DNA of 64,000 nucleotides from Nitrosospira multiformis. GTDB lineage: Bacteria > Pseudomonadota > Gammaproteobacteria > Burkholderiales > Nitrosomonadaceae. The position numbers and the translations under genes were made by a program. The notes below the pieces were generated by a model, which saw only the letters and a program-made list of their open reading frames with translations, was not told the origin of the DNA and made no database searches. The stretch's first letter is position 1. Every line of letters starts with the position of its first letter. Location of the stretch: the NCBI RefSeq assembly GCF_900103165.1, contig NZ_FNKY01000001.1:2790001-2854000 (forward strand), given 5' to 3'. Below are positions 47,006 through 55,484 of this stretch, one piece after another.

Positions 47006-49153
47006 ATGGCTTCCTCACATACATGGCATTTTTTCCGGGCAGGCGGTTTCGATCAGGTGCAAATTGATAGTGGAGCAGATCTGCTGGCTTTGAAGGAACT
47101 GGATCAGAAGCTATGGGTGGCATTGAGTTGTCCGACACGCGGGATAGAGTTCGACAACAAAACGCTCGACTTGATCGACCATGATGCGGATGCACATGTG
47201 CATGCGAATGAGATCCTCTCAGCCATCGGCTGGGCAGGCGGTTTGCTGAAAAACGCCGATCTATTGGTCAAAGGTTCGGATTCCGTGGCCCTGGCCGATA
47301 TAGACGATAGCAGTGAAGAAGGACAACAGGTACTCGTCTCAGCGCAGTACATTCTCAAATGTCTGGATAAAGCTGATGCGACAGAGATTTCCCTTGCGGA
47401 CATGGCCGACATCGAGAAATTTGTCGCGGGTCTGGAATTCAACGGCGATGGCGTGATTCATACCGGCCAGATCGCGGATGCGGGATTGCGCAAGACGGTT
47501 GAAGACATCATCAAGTATCGCGGCTCGGTTGCCGACTTAAGCGGGAATCCAGGCATTAATCAGGAAATCAGCGATGCCTTCTTTGCCGAAGTTACCGCCT
47601 ATGCGGATTGGCAGGCGAGTGCGAACGGCGATGCCGATATCCGGTTTCTGGGCGAGAAGACGCAAGCGGCGGCCGACGCTTTTCACGCCATCCGGGACAA
47701 GGTCAGCGACTACTTCACGCGCTGCCAACTGGCCGCTTATGATGCGCGCGCGGCGGTACCATTAAGCCGTTCAGCGGAGGATTATCAAAATATTGCTGCG
47801 CAAACGCTATCGGCGCAAAACACCGATATAGCAAATTTTCCGCTGGCGACGGTGGATCCCGACAAGCCCCTGCCATTAATCTCCGGTGTGAATCCCGCCT
47901 GGCAGAAACAGGTGGACGCCCTGTATGAGCAAGCCATTGTTCCATTATTTGGCAGAAAAGATAGCCTTTTCGCGGCGGAATGGGTGGCACTTTGCGTCAA
48001 GTTTACGGCGTTTGATGCATGGCAAAGTGCTAAACCGGCCTGTTCCGCGGAAGAGCTGGGCGGAGAGCGCTTGCGCGAGATTTTCGTCAGCAAGCATAAG
48101 CAGGCAATCGATAATTTGATTGGTCAGGACAAGGCGGTGGAAACCGAGGTAAAGGCAATCCGCTCGGTGGAAAAATTGTTGCGCTATAACCGTGATTTGT
48201 TCAATCTGGTCAATAATTTCGTATCGTTCCGCAGCTTCTACACCGGGCGAGATAAAGCGATATTTCAGCTGGGTACACTGTACCTGGATGGGCGCAGCTG
48301 CGACTTGTGTATCAGGGTTGAGGATATAGGCAAACACGCGGAGTTCGCCAACATGAGCGGCCTGTATCTGGCTTATTGCGATTGTGTGCGCAACGGTGGC
48401 GCGGAAAAAATAAGTATTGCCGCTGCCTTTACCGCCGGTGATTCTGATTTTCTCATGGTCGGCCGAAATGGCATTTTCTATGACCGGAAAGGCCAGGACT
48501 GGGACGCCACCATTGTGCGCATCCTCGACCATCCGATCAGCATTCGGCAGGCATTCTGGTCGCCGTATAAAAAACTGAGCAAGTTTATTAGCGAGCAACT
48601 GCAAAAAATGGCCTCATCGAGGGCTGCCGCCGCAGATGAGAAGCTGATCAAGGCAGCGGTGGAGACCGGCACGCCGGTGGCAGCCGGCACCCCCCCTCCA
48701 CCGCCCAAACCCCCTTTCGATGTAGGCAAATTCGCCGGGATTTTTGCTGCAATAGGACTGGCGCTAGGCGCTATCGGCGGCATTCTTGCTTCAGTGGTCG
48801 GCGGAATACTGGGATTAAAATTCTGGCAGATACCCTTGGCCATATTCGGTCTGATGTTGCTGATTTCGGGACCGGCCATGATTGTAGCCTGGTTCAAGTT
48901 AAAGAAACGCAACCTGGGCCCGGTACTGGATGCGAACGGCTGGGCGATCAACGCTCGTGCACGCATCAATATTCCCTTTGGCACGTCGTTGACCAAGCTC
49001 GCTCATTTGCCGCAAGGCGCACGACGCTCGCTGACCGATCCATTTGAGGAAAAAAAACCGGTATGGCCTTATTACATGTTGATCGTGGGTATCATTGTGG
49101 CCTTGATCGGCTTATGGTTCATGGGAATTTTTGGGACTGCTCCCATTCAGTAG
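47006..49153 (+). CDS. Unrecognised 715-residue membrane protein with EF-hand-like loops
   Basis: I do not recognise the family. The protein starts MASSHTWHFFRAGGFDQVQI after AAGGAT. Near residue 58 it carries DHDADAHVHANE, a textbook EF-hand spacing (acidic at 1, 3, 5 and Glu at 12). Near residue 152 a weaker loop, EFNGDGVIHTGQ, has Asn/Asp at 3 and 5. A long helical middle follows. After a proline stretch (GTPPPPPKPPFD near 565) come two hydrophobic segments (about 575-635), a short soluble stretch, and a last membrane segment near residue 695. The gene follows the LapD-like receptor by 124 bases on the same strand. Localisation of the N-terminal part is unclear, as no signal peptide is seen. 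Confidence 0.75.
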   Translation: MASSHTWHFFRAGGFDQVQIDSGADLLALKELDQKLWVALSCPTRGIEFDNKTLDLIDHDADAHVHANEILSAIGWAGGLLKNADLLVKGSDSVALADIDDSSEEGQQVLVSAQYILKCLDKADATEISLADMADIEKFVAGLEFNGDGVIHTGQIADAGLRKTVEDIIKYRGSVADLSGNPGINQEISDAFFAEVTAYADWQASANGDADIRFLGEKTQAAADAFHAIRDKVSDYFTRCQLAAYDARAAVPLSRSAEDYQNIAAQTLSAQNTDIANFPLATVDPDKPLPLISGVNPAWQKQVDALYEQAIVPLFGRKDSLFAAEWVALCVKFTAFDAWQSAKPACSAEELGGERLREIFVSKHKQAIDNLIGQDKAVETEVKAIRSVEKLLRYNRDLFNLVNNFVSFRSFYTGRDKAIFQLGTLYLDGRSCDLCIRVEDIGKHAEFANMSGLYLAYCDCVRNGGAEKISIAAAFTAGDSDFLMVGRNGIFYDRKGQDWDATIVRILDHPISIRQAFWSPYKKLSKFISEQLQKMASSRAAAADEKLIKAAVETGTPVAAGTPPPPPKPPFDVGKFAGIFAAIGLALGAIGGILASVVGGILGLKFWQIPLAIFGLMLLISGPAMIVAWFKLKKRNLGPVLDANGWAINARARINIPFGTSLTKLAHLPQGARRSLTDPFEEKKPVWPYYMLIVGIIVALIGLWFMGIFGTAPIQ

Positions 49154-49237
49154 CAAGGATAGACGGGCATGCACCCACAGCGCACGTTTTTTTATTGTCT
49201 CTCAAAATGAATCTCACCTTCTTCGGAGAATCGCTCA

Positions 49238-50260
49238 ATGAACGTTGATGAACTCAAGTCAGTAGCCGGTGCCATCGTCGCGCAACAAAAAGGTATTCTT
49301 GCAGCGGATGAAAGCAATCCCACCATCAAGAAACGTTTTGACTCGATCAAGCTTGAGTCGACCGAGGAAAACCGCCGGCGATACCGTGAATTGCTCTTCA
49401 CCGCCGAGGGTATCGAGCGTTATCTCGGTGGCGTTATCCTCTTTGACGAAACCCTGCGTCAGAGTTCCCGCGATGGCACTCCTTTCGCCGAACTGCTGTC
49501 AAGGCGGGGGATTATCCCCGGCATCAAGGTGGATAAAGGCGCGAAAGCGCTGGCGATGTATTCCGGCGATCAGATCACCGAGGGCCTGGACGGCTTGCGT
49601 GAGCGGCTTGCGGAGTATAAGCAATTGGGTGCGAAGTTTGCGAAATGGCGCGGGGTTATTCAAATTGACCAACATGATATCCCCTCGGCATACGCCCTGC
49701 ATGCAAATGCCCACGCATTGGCTCGCTATGCTGCTCTCTGCCAGGAAGCCGGCATAGTACCCATCGTGGAGCCGGAAGTACTCATGGACGGCCCCCATGA
49801 TATGGATCGCTGTGAAGTGGTCACGTCGCATATGCTCGAGATTTTGTTCGCTGAGCTCGACGCTCACCGCGTGATATTCGAGGGTATTCTGCTCAAGCCA
49901 AATATGGTGATCGCAGGGATGAAGTGTACGCACGAGTCCAACGTGCAACAGGTTGCCGATGCTACGACTCGTTGTCTACGGCGCTACGTTCCATCGGCGG
50001 TTCCCGGGATCGTGTTCCTGTCCGGCGGCCAGAGTGCAGAAGATGCTACCGACCATCTGAACGCCATGAATGCGATGGGATCGTATCCCTGGCAACTCAG
50101 CTTCTCCTATGGGCGGGCGCTTCAGGCACCGGTTCTTAACGTCTGGCATGGAAAAGAAAGCAATGTGGCAATGGCACAAAAAGTGTTCTTCAAGCGTTGC
50201 CAATTAAACGGTTTGGCCCGTGAAGGAAAATATAACCGGACAATGGAAACGGACAAATAA
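49238..50260 (+). CDS. Class I fructose-bisphosphate aldolase
   Basis: A 340-residue Schiff-base aldolase of the eukaryote-like class I type. Motifs: GILAADESNPTIKKRF, EENRRRYRELLF, GGVILFDETLRQ, the Schiff-base lysine in GILLKPNMVIAG, and GIVFLSGGQSAEDATDHLNA. It cleaves and forms fructose 1,6-bisphosphate in glycolysis, gluconeogenesis and the Calvin cycle, the last relevant to autotrophic ammonia oxidisers. GGAGAATCG precedes the ATG. Normal length and intact. Confidence 0.95.
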   Translation: MNVDELKSVAGAIVAQQKGILAADESNPTIKKRFDSIKLESTEENRRRYRELLFTAEGIERYLGGVILFDETLRQSSRDGTPFAELLSRRGIIPGIKVDKGAKALAMYSGDQITEGLDGLRERLAEYKQLGAKFAKWRGVIQIDQHDIPSAYALHANAHALARYAALCQEAGIVPIVEPEVLMDGPHDMDRCEVVTSHMLEILFAELDAHRVIFEGILLKPNMVIAGMKCTHESNVQQVADATTRCLRRYVPSAVPGIVFLSGGQSAEDATDHLNAMNAMGSYPWQLSFSYGRALQAPVLNVWHGKESNVAMAQKVFFKRCQLNGLAREGKYNRTMETDK

Positions 50261-50278
50261 CTCATCACTTGCCCGATA

Positions 50279-51652
50279 TCAAATCCATCGGGCCCACAGG
50301 CGCGCACCAAGTTCTTTGAGACGCACGCCTATGGAGCGTTGGCGCCACTTTTCAAGCCTGACGAGTCTGGAAGACTGGATATCTTTCTCGAACATCGCTT
50401 TCATTTGCTCACCAAAATCCTGCCCGAGAATCACCGCGTTGATTTCCTGATTATGCTGAAAACTGAGCCAATCAAGATTTGTTGAGCCTATGGTAGACCA
50501 AACACCGTCTATAAGCGCGGTCTTCGCATGTAGTACCGCATCTTCCCGCTCATAGATCTTCACGCCGGCGCTCAGCAGTTCATCGTAGTAGGAATGCGAA
50601 GCATAATAAACCAGATTCGAATCCGTTTTATCGGGTAGCATCAAGCGCACGTCGACATTACGTTGGGCTGCGGCCTTCAATGCAGCAAGCAATTGCGGGT
50701 CAGGTACAAAATATGCTGTTGTAATATATGCATGGGTCTCGGCGCTGTTAATCGCTGATAGCAGCGTGACATACATGGCGCTGTAAGACGCATCAGGCGA
50801 ACTGCCGATGGCACGCACCACTTCATTGCCTCTACTGCCCATCTTCGGAAAAAATGATTGCGACACCGGTGGTTCACCTTTTTGCTTTTCCCAGGTCGCG
50901 AGAAATAATTTCTGAAAATCGCTGACAACTGGCCCTTCAATACGTAGATGAGTATCGCGCCATGGTGGGGTATCCGGTGTGCGCGGTTTGGATCGGGTGA
51001 AGGATCCGCTGGAATACACGCTGCTAATATTGACGCCGCCGACAAAGGCAACCTGGCCGTCAACCACCAGCAGCTTGCGATGATCGCGGCCCACCTCCCA
51101 TTTCTTGCGTAGCGTCAATGGATTAATGGGATTGAATTCCAGTACGTTGATGCCACTGTCCATCATTGATTTGAAGAATTCTTTAGGTGTATCACCCGAT
51201 CCGACGCTGTCGTATATAAAATTCACCTGTACGCCCTTCCTTTGCCTTTCAATCAGTGCAGCCGCGAAGCGGTGACCAATCTCATCATCCTCGATACTGT
51301 AGGTTTCCATGTTGATATGATTCTTCGCTCCCTGTATCGCGGAAAACATCGATTTGTAGGTAGCAGGGCCATCAAGCAGCAGCGTTACCTTGTTGCCCGT
51401 CACCAACGGGGGGCCCATCAGTTCCTCGACTTGTGCAAGGTGCCTGTCAAAGATGTTTGTTTTCGGGCTACCGTTCTTCAGCCCTGCCACGACCGCTTCA
51501 CTTTTCTGGGCAGAAAGCGAACCCTGCGCGCCGTTTACACGTACCGCATGGGTTGTATGCGCCATTCTATCTGGCAGTGGTAGGGAACCACAGCCTGCCA
51601 TCAATACCAGGCACAGTACCCCCGCACACTTCTGAATCATCATGAATTCCAT
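50279..51652 (-). CDS. Phospholipase D/cardiolipin synthase family lipoprotein
   Basis: A 457-residue protein with two HKD motifs: DHRKLLVVDGQVAFVGGVN and LHAKTALIDGVWSTIGSTNL, the latter ending LDW as in cardiolipin synthase C-like proteins. The N-terminus has a lipobox (LVLMAGC), so it is probably a membrane-anchored periplasmic enzyme rather than a polytopic synthase. CGAGGAA sits only two bases before ATG 51652 and nine to fourteen before ATGs at 51643 and 51640; the latter are more likely translation starts. Convergent with the aldolase gene. Confidence 0.9.
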   Translation of the reverse strand: MEFMMIQKCAGVLCLVLMAGCGSLPLPDRMAHTTHAVRVNGAQGSLSAQKSEAVVAGLKNGSPKTNIFDRHLAQVEELMGPPLVTGNKVTLLLDGPATYKSMFSAIQGAKNHINMETYSIEDDEIGHRFAAALIERQRKGVQVNFIYDSVGSGDTPKEFFKSMMDSGINVLEFNPINPLTLRKKWEVGRDHRKLLVVDGQVAFVGGVNISSVYSSGSFTRSKPRTPDTPPWRDTHLRIEGPVVSDFQKLFLATWEKQKGEPPVSQSFFPKMGSRGNEVVRAIGSSPDASYSAMYVTLLSAINSAETHAYITTAYFVPDPQLLAALKAAAQRNVDVRLMLPDKTDSNLVYYASHSYYDELLSAGVKIYEREDAVLHAKTALIDGVWSTIGSTNLDWLSFQHNQEINAVILGQDFGEQMKAMFEKDIQSSRLVRLEKWRQRSIGVRLKELGARLWARWI

Positions 51653-52118
51653 TTCCTCGAGTTTTGATATTGCCGGTTATATTGTAGGACGCTTCACCAA
51701 TTCACACTCCCCTGTTTGGGAATTAATATCCATGTTTCATTTATGGAATTAAATCTGAAGATTCAGAGTAGAAAGAGCAAGAATCGTTCCAAAACAGATC
51801 AGTCAGCTAGTTACCGACATGAACCTCGTAAAGTGTGAAGTTTCTCGACATACTTGGGGGCATGCCGCAAAAAGCAAAATGGGCTGACGGGGAACGGACT
51901 ATGGATGTCCCCCACGGATCGCCGGAAGGACGGGTAATTACCCGAAGTATTTAGTCGAGCGTGGGGAAGATGGGAAACTGCTATGCATCACATCCGGGAG
52001 CTTCATGAGTCCTCTATGAGGCATGTTACTGTCATGGCCGGGATAACAACCGGACTCGCGATCGTACCCGCGATGCTACCGCCACTTTTGGAGATACTTT
52101 GAGGTACCGAATGAGTGG
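51653..52118. other. Intergenic region with no recognised gene
   Basis: About 465 bases upstream of the PLD gene and downstream of the PEBP gene. Open frames are short and unconvincing. It contains several small palindromic stretches such as GGGTAATTACCC near 51935, but nothing I can assign. Confidence 0.4.
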
Positions 52119-52727
52119 TTAATGCTTCTGATATAACCCGATCAGCTCGGAATGGGCGATGACGTGCCCTTGCATCGTTTGTTCCAGCTTTGCCTTGGTA
52201 GGCTGATTCAAATCCGGCAATACAGTATCCAACGCATAGAGCTTATGAAAATAGCGATGGCTGCCTATCGGCGGACATGGTCCACCGTAGCCGGTGCGCT
52301 GCCAGTCATTAAGTCCTTCCAGGGTTCCAGTTGGAAGATCCCTTGCCGCAATGGCCTCGGGTAAACCGCTGGTATTGACCGGGATGTTGTAGAGCACCCA
52401 ATGCACCCAGGTTCTTTTAGGTGCGGCCGGATCGGGCGCGTCCGGATCATCCATGATTAAAACCAGACTCTTCGTCCCCTCGGGTATTTCTGTCCAGAAA
52501 AGTTCGGGGGAAGTATCATGGCCCTCGCAAGTATGGCGGGTGGGAATGGCTCCCAAGTGAGGAAAAGATGATGAAGTAATGGTCATGGTCATGATGGTTT
52601 TCTCCTTCTTGCTGATGGGCAATCCTGTTTCAGCCGCTCCCGCCACAATACAGACGAGGGCGATTCCGAGCGAGACGGCAACAATGCCAACGCGCGACCG
52701 CCGGATGAAATAAGCGCCCGCTTCCAT
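52119..52727 (-). CDS. YbhB/YbcL-type phosphatidylethanolamine-binding family protein
   Basis: The mature domain has the family signature: TRHTCEGHDTSPELFWTEIP, LVLIMDDPDAPDP, WVHWVLYNIP, GYGGPCPPIGSHRYFHKLYA. Two starts compete. From 52727 a 45-residue leader with a hydrophobic segment (VGIVAVSLGIALVCIVAGAA) gives a periplasmic form, starting three bases after the hsp20 stop. At 52592 an ATG follows a perfect AAGGAG by nine bases and gives a cytoplasmic form of about 157 residues. Function of the family in bacteria is poorly defined. Co-directional with hsp20. Confidence 0.88.
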   Translation of the reverse strand: MEAGAYFIRRSRVGIVAVSLGIALVCIVAGAAETGLPISKKEKTIMTMTITSSSFPHLGAIPTRHTCEGHDTSPELFWTEIPEGTKSLVLIMDDPDAPDPAAPKRTWVHWVLYNIPVNTSGLPEAIAARDLPTGTLEGLNDWQRTGYGGPCPPIGSHRYFHKLYALDTVLPDLNQPTKAKLEQTMQGHVIAHSELIGLYQKH

Positions 52728-52730
52728 TCG

Positions 52731-53243
52731 TTACGATATGGGAATGGTTCTTCCCTTCTCGCCACCCAATTTCGGCAAACTGACGGTCAGGACACCATTC
52801 TTATAGCTTGCTTGCGCGTCGTTCGTATCCACATTGCGCGGCAACGGAATAGCGCGCTGGAATGCCCCATAGGCACGCTCCATAACATGGTAGGTGCTAT
52901 CCTGGGTAGTACGCTCGAAACGCTTCTCGCCGCGCAGATAAAGCATGCCGCCGTCAATGGTGATGTGGCAGTCCTCTTTCTCCATACCGGGTAGCTCCAC
53001 CCGTACCACAATCTCCTTGTCCGTTTCCTCTATTTCGCCCGCCAGTAAGCTCCAGCGCGGAAAAGTTGGACGCATATCACCAGCGTCGTGCTCGTCGTGT
53101 TCCTCACTTTTATGCCGGGTAAATTGAGTCAGCGCTTCACTGCTATGGTTGAGGAGTTCGCGCCACCCTTCTGAAATATTCTCCCAAGTACGGCTCAAGT
53201 CACGACCGATATTTTTTCCTGCCTGTTTCAAAGAATCCAGCAT
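52731..53243 (-). CDS. Small heat-shock protein, Hsp20/alpha-crystallin family
   Basis: A 170-residue chaperone with an alpha-crystallin domain (about 70-165). It contains VVRVELPGMEKEDCHITIDG, LYLRGEKRFERT, AYGAFQRAIPLPRNVD and YKNGVLTVSLPK, ending in the IPIS tail (IxI motif) used in oligomer contacts. It holds unfolding proteins for DnaK/ClpB. No sigma-32 box was evident upstream. Confidence 0.93.
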   Translation of the reverse strand: MLDSLKQAGKNIGRDLSRTWENISEGWRELLNHSSEALTQFTRHKSEEHDEHDAGDMRPTFPRWSLLAGEIEETDKEIVVRVELPGMEKEDCHITIDGGMLYLRGEKRFERTTQDSTYHVMERAYGAFQRAIPLPRNVDTNDAQASYKNGVLTVSLPKLGGEKGRTIPIS

Positions 53244-53406
53244 GGCTTACTCCGCTTATTGTCAGTTTGACTCATCATTCACAAATATTTTTTACGCCAC
53301 TTGGTGGCCATTTCTTGATGGGTTCGCTACGGGGTGGATTCAAATTAAATGGATAAGCATGGAAGAAAAATATTTCCGGGTTTCATAACACGTCCTCATG
53401 ACCTGC

Positions 53407-53856
53407 TTATTGACGACGCCTCGTTTCCTTTTGCCGCTGGTATTTGACCAGCTTGGCAATTGCGAGCAGCTCTTCCGACAGCAGTTCCAACAAATCATCG
53501 AGCGTAAGAATACCCACCAACCCACCGTTTTCATCCACGATCGGCAATCGCCTTACAGCCTTGCTGCGCATATATTGAATCGCTTCGAATACCCCGATGC
53601 TTTCATTCACAGTCGCCAGTTCTCGCACCATGATATCGCCTACGGTAATCACTTTCTGGTCGAGATCCGGAGCCATGATTTCTACCACCAGATCACGGTC
53701 GGTAACGATCCCGACTGGAACCTGAACGCCACCACGCTCTTCGACAACCAGAACATCACCGATATGATGCTGCCGCATGAGCTTGGCCGCTTCCTGAATG
53801 GTATCCTCACGTTTCAGGATAACAACATCGCGGTTACAGATTTCACCGACAGGCAT
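53407..53856 (-). CDS. CBS-domain pair protein
   Basis: A 149-residue protein made of two CBS domains (about 8-65 and 75-130). Motifs are MRQHHIGDVLVVEE, PVGIVTDRDLVVEI and RRLPIVDENGGLVGILTLDD. Such proteins bind adenine nucleotides and report energy state. ATG 53856 follows GGAGGG; the longer frame to 53898 lacks a site. Stress-related neighbours (hsp20, PEBP, DUF2934 protein) suggest a shared role. Confidence 0.92.
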   Translation of the reverse strand: MPVGEICNRDVVILKREDTIQEAAKLMRQHHIGDVLVVEERGGVQVPVGIVTDRDLVVEIMAPDLDQKVITVGDIMVRELATVNESIGVFEAIQYMRSKAVRRLPIVDENGGLVGILTLDDLLELLSEELLAIAKLVKYQRQKETRRRQ

Positions 53857-53930
53857 GATGCCCTCCAATATAGTTAAATATTTCGTGCCGGGTGGCATGA
53901 CGCATGATGCCTGCGCCGATCAAGCGAGGA

Positions 53931-54236
53931 TTAGCGGTCAGAGTCTCCCACGTTATAGGGTGTGCCATCCATCCCGGGCGAGCCTTCCACTTCCGTTTTC
54001 GCCGCCAGCCAGTCTTGCGCATGAGCGCCACGGCGTTCAGTTCGATAATAAGAGGCGGTCGAGATCATCTGATAACCATTTCTTCGCTCCCCTACTTTAT
54101 GTTCGCCGGATCGACGAGTTTTCGCCGTCATTGACTCAGCGGGTATCGATTTTTTTGAGGGTTCAACAAATTTGCTTTCATTTCTTTTTCTCTTCATACT
54201 TCCCGCATCGGGATTGCTCAATGGTTTGCTTGACAA
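53931..54236 (-). CDS. DUF2934 domain protein
   Basis: A 101-residue protein with a basic, disordered N-terminal half (MKRKRNESKFVEPSKKSIPA) and a C-terminal DUF2934 segment, QMISTASYYRTERRG then AQDWLAAKTEVE. This short domain is widespread in proteobacteria and its function is unknown. The start could be 54236 or the ATG 13 codons later. Confidence 0.7.
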   Translation of the reverse strand: MSSKPLSNPDAGSMKRKRNESKFVEPSKKSIPAESMTAKTRRSGEHKVGERRNGYQMISTASYYRTERRGAHAQDWLAAKTEVEGSPGMDGTPYNVGDSDR

Positions 54237-54388
54237 AATATGACCTCTAAAAATGAATTAAAGAACTATGCGGAGAATGTCACCATTTAACCGCGCAACC
54301 TGATCCAACGATAAGACTTTTAATTATTAACAGTTCCTTGTGACAATCTCTGTACGCTTTCGAACATTGGGCGATAGATCATTTGGAA

Positions 54389-54410
54389 CTAGGGCCTGCT
54401 AACAGGCCCT
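54389..54410. repeat. Collapsed relic of the family C MITE terminus
   Basis: CTAGGGCCTG joined directly to CTAACAGGCCCT; these are the two ends of the 29663-29844 element with the interior gone. Probably an excision or deletion scar. Confidence 0.6.
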
Positions 54411-54429
54411 GGTAGGCATACAGCACGAT

Positions 54430-55203
54430 TTACTTGCTCTTGCAGATTCCTGGGCAGTCCGCTCCCCCCTGTTTGGGATCGCAATCGTCGGAGGGATCAT
54501 CCACGCAAACTCTGCCATTGGCACATTGAATTCCTGCAATTCCACCGCAGGCTTGCGGTTCGGTTTTCTTGCACTCGCCCTCGTGCTCAACGGATACGCC
54601 CGCAGCTGCCGCAGTACATGCGTTCCCGTACGTCTTGCCGTCGCAACCACATACCGGTCTGAACTCCCGGGTGCAAATCGTAGGCCTGGTCTTGCATGTG
54701 CCTTGCGCATCCGGCATCTTGCATCGGCCGGTACCAAAATCGCAGTACTGTTGCGCGTCAGGACAGGTTTCTCCGGCGATTCCGCCACAAGTCAGTGGCC
54801 CGCCGGGGCTCGACTCGATCGGCTTGCATTGCGAAGTTAACTCCACATTAAGAAATGTGCCTGCTTTGGGATGAATGGAACGCAACTGTCTTACAAAAGC
54901 GTTAAACTTCTTTGACGTTGTGTTGAAACCCGCCTCCGCACATGCGAGTAAACCCCCTTCGATCGGAATGGGTCCACCCGCTCTGGGGCTATAAACAGCG
55001 AATGTATCCACAGTATTAGCGGTAATTGCCTGCCCTACAAGCTTACGCACTGATCGCAAGGCGGCGTTATCGAGACCGCGCCCATCATTGGTTAAAGTAA
55101 TATTAACGGCATGTTCCGCGGGATCCACAGGGGTCTGAGCAATGGCCGGTGTGATGCTGGAAAGCGCTGTACCCACCAGACAAACGTAAATTAACCTTTT
55201 CAT
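54430..55203 (-). CDS. Secreted Kazal-type protease inhibitor domain protein
   Basis: A 257-residue secreted protein. AGGAGGAGAG precedes ATG 55203, and a signal peptide ends TPAIAQ near residue 23. An unassigned domain covers about 25-140. Then a cysteine-rich part follows with two copies of CGGIAG..C (near 140 and 220) around a Kazal domain, ICTREFRPVCGCDGKTYGNA then CTAAAAGVSVEHEGEC. Kazal domains inhibit serine proteases including subtilisins. The gene lies directly downstream of a subtilase on the same strand, so an enzyme-inhibitor pair is a reasonable inference. Confidence 0.82.
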   Translation of the reverse strand: MKRLIYVCLVGTALSSITPAIAQTPVDPAEHAVNITLTNDGRGLDNAALRSVRKLVGQAITANTVDTFAVYSPRAGGPIPIEGGLLACAEAGFNTTSKKFNAFVRQLRSIHPKAGTFLNVELTSQCKPIESSPGGPLTCGGIAGETCPDAQQYCDFGTGRCKMPDAQGTCKTRPTICTREFRPVCGCDGKTYGNACTAAAAGVSVEHEGECKKTEPQACGGIAGIQCANGRVCVDDPSDDCDPKQGGADCPGICKSK

Positions 55204-55423
55204 TTTCTCTCCTCCTATCTGTAAATCGTTGGCAAATCTGCGAAGGCTAACGGCATACCCATGAGATGCCCGTTGATACCCAGGCAATATCCACTCACAA
55301 CAAAAGCATCACATCCTTTTTGTAGTAAAGAAAATGCAAAAGTAAAGACGGATTTGTGGCTGGTGAAACAAGTCCAGTGACTGGCTGCATCATCCCGGCG
55401 GAAAAAACACATTGACGAACGAC

Positions 55424-55460
55424 CAAAAACCGGTCCATGCGTGATGCCTGGCCCGGTTTT
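55424..55460 (-). terminator. Intrinsic terminator after subtilase 1
   Basis: On the minus strand AAAACCGGGCCAGGCATC pairs with GCATGGACCGG, followed by TTTTTGG. It lies 25 bases downstream of the subtilase stop. The same structure follows subtilase 2. Confidence 0.7.
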
Positions 55461-55484
55461 ATGGCGCGAATCTGCTCGTGGTTG

